16,403 nt of DNA, taken from positions 1 through 16,403 of the forward strand of contig PKDP01000072.1 in assembly GCA_002862585.1 (NCBI GenBank), written 5' to 3'. Position 1 is the stretch's first letter. The number at the start of each line of letters is the position of its first letter. A program made the position numbers and the translations under genes. This DNA is from Flavobacteriales bacterium (GTDB taxonomy: Bacteria > Bacteroidota > Bacteroidia > Flavobacteriales > UBA7312). Shown piece after piece: positions 1 to 7,021 of the stretch. Below the pieces are notes generated by a model, which saw only the letters and a program-made list of their open reading frames with translations, made no database searches and was not told the origin of the DNA.

Positions 1-283
1 TTTTGGTGAACCTATCTTCCCTTTGGTTGAGTCCAGCAAGAAAAAATGTTTGGAAGAGCTCTGGTGTGTTTGCAATTCACATTTTAGCAACTCAGTTTTA
101 AGAAAAATCTGAAATTCCAGCAGTTTTGCATTGTTGTCTGAAATGATTTTGAATCCCACGGTGCAATTTGAACCAATTTTTGCCAGTGACTGACCAGTCC
201 CTCTTTGAGTCACAGCAATTGGAAGGCAATTTGGGCCAGTCATAACCCGGACATCAGAAGCACATTTCGGCCCAGAGTGGTGT
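1..283 (-). other. Unidentified segment unlike the rest of the window; open minus frame
   Basis: This segment lies beyond the abrupt end of the S41 peptidase. By hand count it is about 42% G+C, higher than the neighbouring AT-rich genes. One minus-strand frame is free of stops from about 330 to base 1, giving 94 codons in the foreign part. Its translation is rich in Ser, Cys and Lys, and an ATG lies at 243. I do not recognise a protein family and it could be chance. The DNA does not look like flavobacterial coding sequence and may be non-bacterial or from another genome joined during assembly. The complementary strand is interrupted by stops. Confidence 0.35.
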
Positions 284-1660
284 TTAAAAAACTTCGAAAA
301 ACTGAATGAAATCCTGACGAGATTGGGTTTCTAACTCATCTCTATGTTTGCCAGTATAATCAAAGGCGTATTGCCTGATGAGGTCTTTTCTATTAGCGGA
401 CGAAATAGAGGTGTGGTATGAGGTTGTATCTAAGGGGACAAAGACATCTGGCATAATTCCACCTCCACCATAAACAATCTTTCCACCTTTGGTAACAAAC
501 TTTAGACTATCGTTAAACTCAATGCTATCTTTGGAAAGGAGTTCGCCATTATTCATTCGAGCAATAAAATCATCATCATAATCGTCATCTTCTCCTTTAG
601 CATACGGTCGTTGAATGCAGCGGCCTGTTGGTGTGTAGTAGCGTTGTGTAGTAATTCTGTAAGCAGATCCATCTGGATGTTCAAATTGTTCTTGAACCAA
701 GCCTTTACCAAAGGAACGGCGACCGACGATAGTTCCTTTGTCGTTGTCTTGAAGAGCACCCGCTACAATTTCACTTGCTGAGGCAGACCCTTCATCTATG
801 ATAACTACAGCATCAATATCGAGAAGTAACCCTCTAGCATTAGAGTAATACTCTTGGGGTTTGCTAAGTCTGTCTTGAGTATAAACAATCAGTAAATCCT
901 CTTCTAAAAATTCATTAGCTACATTTATAGCAGCACCAAGGTATCCGCCAGGGTTATTTCTTAAATCAAGGATGAGTTTTTTCATTCCTAAATTGAGTAA
1001 TTTTTCAGACGCACTTACAAACTCCTCATAAGTGTTGGCAGCAAAGCGATTTATTTTGATGTATGCTGTTTCATCATCTATCATATAAGAAACATCCACA
1101 CTATAAATAGGAATTTCATCTCTAGTAATTTCGAATTCAATAAGATTATCCTCCCCTCTACGAAGCACTCCAACGGTAACCTTAGTTCCGCTTTTTCCGC
1201 GAAGAAGTTTAAACACATCTTCGTTTTCTAAATCAGTTCCAGCAATAACTTCGCCGTCAACGGACACTATTTTATCTCCAGACTGAATACCAACCCTTTG
1301 AGAAGGTCCGCCAGAAATAGGTGCTACGACAAGTATGGTATCGTCCAATAAATTAAATTCAACACCAATACCATCAAAACTACCTTCCATAGGTTCATTA
1401 ATAGCAGATAAATCTTTTGCTTTAATGTAATAGGAGTGAGGGTCAAGTTCTTTCAGTAAATTGGTAACCGCTTTTTCTATGAGTTCATCTTTGTTGATAC
1501 TATCAACATAAGCTTCCTCTAGCTGCTCAAGTACTAAATTGAATTTGTTGACTTCACTCTTACTGAAATCACCAAAACTTAGTGATTTTCCTAACAATAT
1601 TCCAACAACAAGAATTAAGGCAAAAATAAGGGGACTAAAATTCGAATTTTTATTCAGCAT
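284..1660 (-). CDS. S41 (CtpA/Prc-type) C-terminal processing peptidase, probably 3'-truncated
   Basis: This is a periplasmic serine protease anchored by an N-terminal membrane segment (about residues 8-24). It is expected to trim or degrade envelope proteins at their C-termini. After the anchor come a helical region, a PDZ domain (about 93-175, with GIGVEF and SGDKI motifs) and the S41 core (LRNNPGGYLG). The catalytic pair is inferred as Ser294 in the SASASE motif and Lys319 in SFGKG, at the 25-residue spacing seen in Prc and CtpB. The start is placed at 1660, where the ATG overlaps the comEB stop by 11 nt; an in-frame ATG at 1681 would lie deeper inside comEB. The protein has 458 residues. 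Bacteroidota homologues as I know them usually carry some 80-100 more C-terminal residues, while this one stops right where the DNA character changes. The 3' end is therefore probably artificial. Confidence 0.9.
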   Translation of the reverse strand: MLNKNSNFSPLIFALILVVGILLGKSLSFGDFSKSEVNKFNLVLEQLEEAYVDSINKDELIEKAVTNLLKELDPHSYYIKAKDLSAINEPMEGSFDGIGVEFNLLDDTILVVAPISGGPSQRVGIQSGDKIVSVDGEVIAGTDLENEDVFKLLRGKSGTKVTVGVLRRGEDNLIEFEITRDEIPIYSVDVSYMIDDETAYIKINRFAANTYEEFVSASEKLLNLGMKKLILDLRNNPGGYLGAAINVANEFLEEDLLIVYTQDRLSKPQEYYSNARGLLLDIDAVVIIDEGSASASEIVAGALQDNDKGTIVGRRSFGKGLVQEQFEHPDGSAYRITTQRYYTPTGRCIQRPYAKGEDDDYDDDFIARMNNGELLSKDSIEFNDSLKFVTKGGKIVYGGGGIMPDVFVPLDTTSYHTSISSANRKDLIRQYAFDYTGKHRDELETQSRQDFIQFFEVF

Positions 1661-2069
1661 CAGCGTAGTGTAGAATGTCAATATCTGCTTTTCTCAAGAA
1701 ATCAAGACCAGTAGTGTCTTTGTATTCATCCAAATAAACTAGACGCTTTATTCCTGCCTGATGAATGAGTTTACTACACTCTTTACATGGAGATAAGGTA
1801 AGGTATAGGGTAGCATCTTTACAATCGTTAGTTGACCGAGCGACTTTCATTATAGCATTGGCTTCAGCATGTAAGACGTACCATTTGGTATTCCCCTCTT
1901 CATCTTCACAAGTGTTTTCAAAACCGGAAGGGCAGCCGTTATAGCCATCAGAAATAATCATTCTATCTTTCACTATAAGTGCTCCAACTTGTTTTCGTTG
2001 GCAATGTGAAAGTTTTGCCCATTCTTGAGCCATTTTAAGGTAAGCGGTGTCGTATTTTTTCTGTTTCAT
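1650..2069 (-). CDS. comEB: Deoxycytidylate (dCMP) deaminase
   Basis: This cytosolic zinc enzyme converts dCMP to dUMP, feeding thymidylate synthesis. The protein has 139 residues, normal for the family. The cytidine-deaminase fold signature is clear: H67-A-E69 (zinc ligand and proton-shuttle Glu) and P94-C95-x-x-C98 (zinc ligands). The N-terminal QVGALIV strand and the NGCPSGF loop are typical of dCMP deaminases. The start is the ATG at 2069 (MKQKKYD). A longer in-frame ORF reaching 2210 runs through the tRNA-Leu gene and is not real. A TATTTTCG box lies 5 nt before the ATG, one mismatch from TAnnTTTG. The downstream S41 peptidase gene overlaps its stop, so the two are probably translationally coupled. 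Confidence 0.95.
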   Translation of the reverse strand: MKQKKYDTAYLKMAQEWAKLSHCQRKQVGALIVKDRMIISDGYNGCPSGFENTCEDEEGNTKWYVLHAEANAIMKVARSTNDCKDATLYLTLSPCKECSKLIHQAGIKRLVYLDEYKDTTGLDFLRKADIDILHYADAE

Positions 2070-2074
2070 ATGTA

Positions 2075-2082
2075 CGAAAATA
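2075..2082 (-). promoter_or_regulatory. Possible -7 box for comEB
   Basis: TATTTTCG on the minus strand matches TAnnTTTG at all but one position and lies 5 nt before the comEB ATG. A TTTG occurs about 15 nt further upstream, inside the T-tract of the tRNA terminator. That spacing is slightly short for a Bacteroidota -33 element. Without this promoter, comEB would depend on read-through from the tRNA gene. Confidence 0.35.
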
Positions 2083-2100
2083 AGAAGTGTAAAAGTACAA

Positions 2101-2131
2101 AAAAACCTCCTCAATTTAAGAGGAGGTTTTT
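2101..2131 (-). terminator. Intrinsic terminator downstream of tRNA-Leu
   Basis: A perfect hairpin has CCTCCTC and GAGGAGG arms around an AATTTAA loop, flanked by A and T tracts on both sides. Read on the minus strand it lies directly after the tRNA 3' end and ends in seven T residues. It should therefore end tRNA-Leu transcripts before comEB. Confidence 0.85.
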
Positions 2132-2132
2132 G

Positions 2133-2216
2133 TACCCGAGGCCGGGGTCGAACCGGCACGATATTGCTATCACTGGATTTTGAATCCAGCGCGTCTACCA
2201 ATTCCGCCACTCGGGC
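2133..2216 (-). tRNA. tRNA-Leu (anticodon CAA)
   Basis: The minus strand folds into a complete class II tRNA. The acceptor arm is GCCCGAG with CTCGGGT, with a G-U pair at the first position. The D-arm contains AATTGGTAGAC. The anticodon stem is CTGGA/TCCAG around the loop TTCAAAA, which gives CAA (reads UUG). A variable arm with GATA/TATC pairing and a T-arm GCCGG-TTCGACC-CCGGC follow. The discriminator base is A. A full CCA is not encoded, so the tail must be added by the CCA-adding enzyme. The 84-nt length fits leucine tRNAs. Confidence 0.97.
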
Positions 2217-2233
2217 CTAAAAATTAGTGGCAG

Positions 2234-2264
2234 CAAATTTACTCTTTTGTTTGTCAACGACAAA
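2234..2264 (-). promoter_or_regulatory. Bacteroidota-type promoter of tRNA-Leu
   Basis: On the minus strand TTTG (2264-2261) is followed after 19 nt by TAAATTTG (2241-2234). This is an exact match to the Bacteroidota housekeeping promoter pattern (TTTG, a gap of about 19 nt, TAnnTTTG). Transcription would start near 2228, about a dozen bases before the mature tRNA. This is the most complete promoter in the window. Confidence 0.8.
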
Positions 2265-2302
2265 TGATGGGAATAAATACTTCAACGATTGAGCAATTTT
2301 TT

Positions 2303-2310
2303 TATCTTTG
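2303..2310 (+). promoter_or_regulatory. -7 box for the prs-rplY-pth operon
   Basis: TATCTTTG matches TAnnTTTG exactly and lies 17 nt before the prs ATG, predicting a leader of about ten bases. No TTG is visible at the expected -33 distance. It is divergent from the tRNA-Leu promoter in the same 111-bp gap. Confidence 0.65.
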
Positions 2311-2327
2311 CCCTCCATTAAATACAG

Positions 2328-3260
2328 ATGTCATCAAAAGTTAAAATATTTGCCGCTTCTGCTAGTAAAGACTTAGCCGAAACAATAGCCGAAAAATTCG
2401 GTCAACCTTTGGGTAATACGTCTATAGTATATTTCAGTGATGGAGAGTTTGAGCCGTCATTTGATGAAACGGTCAGAGGATGCAATGTATTTATAGTTCA
2501 ATCTACACCGCCACCATCAGATAATCTTATGGAATTGTTGCTAATGATAGATGCAGCTAAACGAGCTTCGGCATACAAGATTACAGCGGTAATACCTTAT
2601 TTTGGCTATGCTCGTCAGGATAAAAAAGGAAAGCCTAGAGTTCCAATAGGAGCCAAATTGGCTGCCAATTTATTGACTGCTGCAGGTGTGGATAGAATTA
2701 TGACTATGGATTTACATGCCGACCAAATCCAGGGATTTTTTGAAGTGCCTGTTGATCACATGTTTGCTTCTACTTTGTTTATTCCTTATATAAAGAGTTT
2801 AAAACTTGATAATTTATGTGTAGCATCACCAGATATGGGCGGTACAAAACGAGCCAATACATATGCTAAATATTTGGACAGTGAAGTAGTGGTGTGTTAT
2901 AAGCACAGAGATAAGGCAAACGAAGTAAGCAAAATGATGCTTATTGGAGATGTACTAGGAAAAGATATTGTCCTCGTAGATGACATGGTAGATACTGCAG
3001 GAACACTTACTAAGGCAGCAAACCTAATGATAGAAAATGGAGCGAGCAGTGTAAGAGCTTGTTGTACTCATGCCATCCTTTCAGGCAATGCCTATGAACG
3101 AATTGAACAATCTCAACTTTCGGAACTTATTGTTACTGATACATTGAGAAAAGAACATAAAAGTGAAAAAGTAAAAGTAATTGAGATAGGGGATTTATTT
3201 GCTGACACCATTAGTCGCGTGTTTGAAAAAATATCCATAAGCTCAAATTTTATTAGTTAA
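2328..3260 (+). CDS. prs: Ribose-phosphate pyrophosphokinase (PRPP synthetase)
   Basis: This enzyme makes PRPP from ribose 5-phosphate and ATP, supplying purine, pyrimidine, NAD, His and Trp synthesis in the cytosol. The 310-residue length is standard for class I enzymes. Visible signatures are FSDGE (37-41), the ATP-binding YARQDKK (94-100, with R96, Q97 and D98), MDLHADQIQGFF with the metal/active-site His130, and the PRPP/ribose-phosphate loop VDDMVDTAGT ending near residue 226. A TATCTTTG box lies 17 nt before the ATG. The gene leads a unit with rplY (27-nt gap) and pth (18-nt gap), a prs-ctc-pth order seen in many bacteria. Confidence 0.97.
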   Translation: MSSKVKIFAASASKDLAETIAEKFGQPLGNTSIVYFSDGEFEPSFDETVRGCNVFIVQSTPPPSDNLMELLLMIDAAKRASAYKITAVIPYFGYARQDKKGKPRVPIGAKLAANLLTAAGVDRIMTMDLHADQIQGFFEVPVDHMFASTLFIPYIKSLKLDNLCVASPDMGGTKRANTYAKYLDSEVVVCYKHRDKANEVSKMMLIGDVLGKDIVLVDDMVDTAGTLTKAANLMIENGASSVRACCTHAILSGNAYERIEQSQLSELIVTDTLRKEHKSEKVKVIEIGDLFADTISRVFEKISISSNFIS

Positions 3261-3287
3261 TTATTAATCAATCATTATTTATTTTAA

Positions 3288-3917
3288 ATGAAAACATTTG
3301 CATTAAGTGCTGAATCTAGAGAAACGAATAAAATCGCTAATAGAGCACTAAGAAATCAGGGTAAAGTTCCATGCGTGCTTTACGGGGGAGAAAAGCAAGT
3401 GTACTTCTCTGCTACAGAGAATGACCTAAACAAACTTGTTAATACTCCAGACTTATATTTAGTAAAACTAGATATTAATGGAGAGCAGACTCAAGCTATT
3501 CTCCAAGACATTCAATTTCACCCAGTAACGGATAGAATTATTCATATTGACTTTTTACAAGTCTTTGATGATAAAGAAGTTACGGTAAGTATCCCTGTTA
3601 ACTTTAACGGTGTACCAATTGGTGTAAGAAACGGAGGTAACCTATTAGTAAGAAAAAGAGCGATTAAAACGCGTGCAGTTCCGGCTAATTTACCAGACGC
3701 TATCAATGTGGATATTGAGCACCTAAAAATAGGTCAGTTCCTATACATTGGAGATGTCAGAGATGAGAAATATACCTTCCTTGCTGGAGACAAATCTGTA
3801 ATCGTTGGTGTGAAAACAGCACGTGGTGCCGCTGAAGACGAAGACGAAGACGAAGATGAAGAAGGAACAGAAGGTGAAGAAGCAGCCGAAGCTGGAGATG
3901 CACCAGCTGCAGAATAA
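3288..3917 (+). CDS. rplY: 50S ribosomal protein L25, CTC (long) form
   Basis: This protein binds 5S rRNA in the large ribosomal subunit. The 209-residue length identifies the two-domain CTC/TL5 form. The N-terminal L25 barrel covers about residues 1-90 (RALRNQGKVPCVLYGG; FHPVTDRIIHIDFLQV). A C-terminal beta domain follows to about 180 (VPIGVRNGGNLLVRKRAIKTRA). The last 27 or so residues form a very acidic, low-complexity Glu/Asp/Ala tail, encoded in part by tandem GAAGAC hexamers. Such acidic tails are common in Bacteroidota members of the family. The gene lies between prs and pth, consistent with co-transcription; no separate promoter is seen. Confidence 0.96.
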   Translation: MKTFALSAESRETNKIANRALRNQGKVPCVLYGGEKQVYFSATENDLNKLVNTPDLYLVKLDINGEQTQAILQDIQFHPVTDRIIHIDFLQVFDDKEVTVSIPVNFNGVPIGVRNGGNLLVRKRAIKTRAVPANLPDAINVDIEHLKIGQFLYIGDVRDEKYTFLAGDKSVIVGVKTARGAAEDEDEDEDEEGTEGEEAAEAGDAPAAE

Positions 3918-3935
3918 AATTTCTATATTTAAGCA

Positions 3936-4499
3936 ATGAAATACCTCATTGTTGGATTAGGAAACCCTGGTGCTAAGTATGAAAATACTCGTCATAATAT
4001 AGGATTTAAAGTATTGGACACTCTTAACGAGCTGTCCAATACTTCGTTTAAAGAGGAAAAACACGCCTATTATTCTTCTGTAAAACATAAAGCCAGAACC
4101 TATCACCTTATCAAACCCACGACTTTCATGAATCTTAGTGGAAAAGCAGTCAATTACTGGATGCAATCCCTCAAAATTAGTGCTGAAAATATTCTTGTCG
4201 TAACAGATGATATTGCTTTACCTTTTGGAACTTTACGACTCAGAGGTAAAGGCTCTGACGGTGGACATAATGGCTTGAAGGATATAAATTACTACTTAGA
4301 GCATAATAAATACGCCAGACTTCGCTTTGGAGTAGGCGGTCAATTTTTGAAGGGACAACAAGCACAGTATGTTTTATCCGATTGGCTTTCTGATGAAGAA
4401 AATGATTTGCAAGAGCGAATAGAACAAGCTACAAAAATGATATTGGCTTTCGGTACCATTGGTCTAGCTCAGACCATGAGTAATTTTAATAAAAAGTAA
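3936..4499 (+). CDS. pth: Peptidyl-tRNA hydrolase
   Basis: This cytosolic enzyme cleaves the ester bond of peptidyl-tRNAs that drop off ribosomes, recycling tRNA. The 187-residue protein has the usual family features: GLGNPGAKYENTRHNIG with catalytic His20, FMNLSG with Asn66, DD at 91-92 and GGHNGLKDI with Asn112. It is the last gene of the prs-rplY-pth unit and starts 18 nt after rplY. It converges on glyS across a 59-bp gap in which I see no convincing terminator hairpin. Confidence 0.97.
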   Translation: MKYLIVGLGNPGAKYENTRHNIGFKVLDTLNELSNTSFKEEKHAYYSSVKHKARTYHLIKPTTFMNLSGKAVNYWMQSLKISAENILVVTDDIALPFGTLRLRGKGSDGGHNGLKDINYYLEHNKYARLRFGVGGQFLKGQQAQYVLSDWLSDEENDLQERIEQATKMILAFGTIGLAQTMSNFNKK

Positions 4500-4558
4500 A
4501 ATTTACTTCATTGAAGACTTACAAAAGAAGAGCCTCACTTTATTTTAGTATACAAACT

Positions 4559-6088
4559 TTATAAGTAGTTTCTAAAATCCACTTTTTTTGAAACAAGGGT
4601 ATATAAGCGGTCTATTGCTACTCGCTCTTGAGCCATTGTGTCTCTGTCTCTGACTGTTACTGTATTGTCCTCCAAGCTTTGATGATCTACCGTAATGCAA
4701 TAAGGTGTGCCTATAGCATCTTGACGTCTGTAACGTTTACCAATGGAGTCCTTTTCTTCGTATTGGCATAGGAAGTCGCACTGAAGTAGACTCAAAATTT
4801 CACGAGCCTTTTCTGGCAATCCATCCTTTTTAGTTAGGGGTAAAACCGCTGCTTTCACAGGAGCCAATAATGCAGGAATTGACAATACTAATCTGTTTTC
4901 GCCATTCACTTTTTCCTCTTTGTAGGAGTTGCTAAGAATTGTTAAAAACATACGGTCAAGACCAATGGAGGTCTCTACCACATAAGGAATATAGCTCTCA
5001 TTAATCTCAGGGTCAAAGTACTGCACTTTTCGTCCCGAATGTTTCTGATGGCTTTTTAAGTCGAAGTCGGTACGCGAATGTATACCCTCTAATTCTTTGA
5101 ATCCAAAAGGAAACTTAAATTCAATATCGCAAGCAGCATTAGCATAGTGGGCCAAATTGTCGTGGTCGTGAAAACGGAAAAGTTCTTTATCGATTCCAAG
5201 ACTCAAATGCCATTTCATACGAGAATCTTTCCAGTGTTCGTACCATTTCATTTCCTTTCCAGGACGAACAAAAAATTGCATTTCCATTTGCTCAAACTCA
5301 CGCATACGGAAGATAAACTGACGTGCCACAATTTCGTTTCTAAATGCCTTTCCAGTTTGTGCTATACCAAAAGGAATTTTCATACGTGCTGTTTTCTGCA
5401 CATTTAAAAAGTTAACGAAAATACCTTGAGCTGTTTCAGGTCTTAAATATAAATCTGAAGCGCCGTCAGCAGTCGAGCCCATTTGTGTTTTGAACATGAG
5501 ATTGAACTGACGTACATCCGTCCAATTTTTTGTGCCAGAGACAGGACATACGATTCCTAACTCTTTAATAAGAGTCTTGACATCATCCAATTTGTTGGCA
5601 GCCATAGCTTCACTAAAGCGTTGCATAATGCTCATGCATTTTGACTTATAGCCTAACACTCTTGGGTTAGTACCGACAAACTGTTCTTTATCAAAACTAT
5701 CACCGAAACGCTTAATAGCTTTTTTGACTTCTTTCTCTATTTTGCCTTCAATTTTAGCCACATAGTCTTCTATAAGAACATCGGCTCGGTATCGTTTTTT
5801 AGAATCTTTATTGTCAATCAATGGGTCATTAAAAGCGTCAACATGACCTGAAGCCTTCCAAGTTGTTGGATGCATAAAAATTGAAGAGTCTAAGCCAACA
5901 ATATTTTCATTCATATTAACCATTGATTTCCACCAATAATTACGAATATTGTTTTTGAGCTCTGATCCATTCGGACCATAATCATACACTGCTGCTAGTC
6001 CGTCATACAGTTCGCTGGATTGAAAAATGAACCCATATTCTTTAGCATGAGCAACGACTTTTTTAAATACCTCTTCATAATTTGCCAT
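4559..6088 (-). CDS. glyS: Glycyl-tRNA synthetase, homodimeric (eukaryote-like) type
   Basis: This class II aminoacyl-tRNA synthetase charges tRNA-Gly. It is the single-chain alpha2 form, not the GlyQ/GlyS tetramer. From the ATG at 6088 it has 509 residues. Motifs include YDYGPNGSELK near the N-terminus, RPETAQGIF (216-224), motif 2 FRNEIVARQF...REFEQME (249-269) and motif 3 ETSIGLDRMF (372-381). A C-terminal anticodon-binding domain (about 412-509) contains GTPYCITVDHQSLED. An upstream in-frame ATG at 6124 would put a TAnnTTTG promoter inside the gene, so MANYEEVF at 6088 is preferred. It is divergent from the DUF3109 gene and probably has little or no 5' leader. Confidence 0.96.
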   Translation of the reverse strand: MANYEEVFKKVVAHAKEYGFIFQSSELYDGLAAVYDYGPNGSELKNNIRNYWWKSMVNMNENIVGLDSSIFMHPTTWKASGHVDAFNDPLIDNKDSKKRYRADVLIEDYVAKIEGKIEKEVKKAIKRFGDSFDKEQFVGTNPRVLGYKSKCMSIMQRFSEAMAANKLDDVKTLIKELGIVCPVSGTKNWTDVRQFNLMFKTQMGSTADGASDLYLRPETAQGIFVNFLNVQKTARMKIPFGIAQTGKAFRNEIVARQFIFRMREFEQMEMQFFVRPGKEMKWYEHWKDSRMKWHLSLGIDKELFRFHDHDNLAHYANAACDIEFKFPFGFKELEGIHSRTDFDLKSHQKHSGRKVQYFDPEINESYIPYVVETSIGLDRMFLTILSNSYKEEKVNGENRLVLSIPALLAPVKAAVLPLTKKDGLPEKAREILSLLQCDFLCQYEEKDSIGKRYRRQDAIGTPYCITVDHQSLEDNTVTVRDRDTMAQERVAIDRLYTLVSKKVDFRNYL

Positions 6089-6092
6089 ATCG

Positions 6093-6100
6093 CAAAAATA
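6093..6100 (-). promoter_or_regulatory. -7 box immediately before glyS
   Basis: TATTTTTG on the minus strand matches TAnnTTTG exactly and is separated from the glyS ATG by only 4 nt. Since transcription normally begins about 4-7 nt after this box, the mRNA would start at or next to the A of the ATG. No -33 TTG is evident. Confidence 0.55.
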
Positions 6101-6134
6101 CACATATTCATTACATTTATACACCCTCTTTCGT

Positions 6135-6142
6135 TATCTTTG
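6135..6142 (+). promoter_or_regulatory. -7 box immediately before the DUF3109 gene
   Basis: TATCTTTG matches TAnnTTTG exactly, the same octamer as before prs. It ends 2 nt before the first ATG (6145) and 5 nt before the second (6148). This predicts a leaderless transcript and favours the second ATG. No -33 TTG is evident. Confidence 0.55.
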
Positions 6143-6147
6143 TAATG

Positions 6148-6720
6148 ATGGTTCAGATTGAAGACAAGATTATTTCGCTAGACGTATTTGACAGACAATT
6201 TGCTTGCGACTTATCAGTTTGCAAAGGAGCGTGTTGCGTTGATGGAGATGCTGGAGCCCCATTGAATGACGATGAGCTTTCCGTATTGTCTGAAATCTTT
6301 GATGAGGTAAAGCCATACATGCGTCAAGAAGGGATTGATGCCATTAATGAACAAGGCTTTTATGTTGTCGATTCTGATGGTGATAACACAACTCCCTTAA
6401 TAAATAATAACGAATGTGCATTTGTTTCATTTGATGTTGATGGAATAGCAAAGTGTAGTATCGAACAGGCGTATAATGACGGCAAAATCGACTTTAAAAA
6501 ACCTATTTCCTGTCATCTATTTCCGATAAGAATAGAGAAATATAAAGACTTTGATGCAGTCAATTATGAAGCCATAGATATATGTAAACCTGCCTGTGAG
6601 TGTGGCGAAAAATTACAGCTTCCAGTCTTTCGTTTTCTAAAAGAACCGCTTATCCGGCAGTATGGAGAAAAATGGTTTGAGAAGTTATGTGAAGCTGACA
6701 AACTTTTAAAAAAACACTAA
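6148..6720 (+). CDS. DUF3109 family cysteine-rich protein, function unknown
   Basis: This 190-residue protein is probably cytosolic, as no signal peptide or membrane segment is visible. It has the hallmark N-terminus of the DUF3109 family: MVQIEDKIISLD, then C20-x4-C25-x3-C29-C30 followed by DGDAGAPL. Further cysteines are at 90, 103, 122, 146, 150, 152 and 181, eleven in all. The C-(x)n-CC pattern and the CHLFPIRI segment suggest a bound metal or Fe-S cluster, recalling YkgJ-like proteins. That is inference, and no reaction is known to me. The start is 6148 (MVQI); 6145 would add one Met. A longer frame from 6082 overlaps glyS and its promoter and is rejected. Divergence from glyS is a neighbourhood fact without a clear functional meaning. 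Confidence 0.85.
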   Translation: MVQIEDKIISLDVFDRQFACDLSVCKGACCVDGDAGAPLNDDELSVLSEIFDEVKPYMRQEGIDAINEQGFYVVDSDGDNTTPLINNNECAFVSFDVDGIAKCSIEQAYNDGKIDFKKPISCHLFPIRIEKYKDFDAVNYEAIDICKPACECGEKLQLPVFRFLKEPLIRQYGEKWFEKLCEADKLLKKH

Positions 6721-6767
6721 CCAATTGCTAATAGTTTTTCAGTTTTCAATTTGCAAAATGACATCCA

Positions 6768-6916
6768 TTTTTTTTTGAAAAAAATCTTGACTTTTTGAAA
6801 ACTTTAGACTTTCTCGATTACGTATATTTTTTTTGAAATAAAAAAAATAGAGGACTGTTAACAACTTGAATTTATTGTGAATAAAATTGAATTGCTTTCG
6901 ACTCTTTTTTTTGAAA
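6768..6916 (+). repeat. Three dispersed T(8-9)GAAA elements upstream of nrdB
   Basis: Runs of nine, eight and eight T followed by GAAA lie at 6768-6779, 6827-6837 and 6905-6915. A shorter T5GAAA lies at 6792-6800. Spacing between the long ones is 59 and 78 bp. Tract length and the shared GAAA suffix make this more regular than generic AT-richness, but a chance origin in such a T-rich region is possible. Confidence 0.4.
6876..6884 (-). promoter_or_regulatory. DnaA-box-like 9-mer upstream of nrdB
   Basis: TTATTCACA on the minus strand fits the relaxed DnaA consensus TTWTNCACA. DnaA boxes are known in the E. coli nrdAB promoter, which makes the position suggestive. A single 9-mer in AT-rich DNA is weak evidence. 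Confidence 0.3.
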
Positions 6917-7021
6917 CATTTGTTGTGAGCTAATTCATATATATCAAACGCACTGTTTGAATTTGAAAAGTTGAATTGGTTTTGTTTAGGAGTAAATCCC
7001 ATAAAATGTAAAGCTAACCTG

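Noticed and set aside
1661..1681. Upstream ATG for the left S41 peptidase
   Set aside because: It adds seven residues deeper inside comEB. The ATG overlapping the comEB stop codon is the usual coupled start.
2070..2210. N-terminal extension of comEB beginning MAELVDALDSKSS
   Set aside because: It is the translation of the tRNA-Leu gene and its terminator. The true dCMP deaminase starts at 2069.
4500..4558. Terminator between convergent pth and glyS
   Set aside because: Only a four-pair CTTC/GAAG hairpin is present, without a T-tract.
5147..5407. 86-codon plus-strand frame inside glyS
   Set aside because: Antisense shadow of a well-conserved synthetase gene; the translation resembles no protein.
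6089..6124. Upstream start for glyS
   Set aside because: The extra 12 residues contain the TATTTTTG box; MANYEEVF is the natural N-terminus.
6082..6144. Upstream start for the DUF3109 protein
   Set aside because: It would overlap glyS and run through the TATCTTTG promoter box. Family members begin with MVQI or MIQI.
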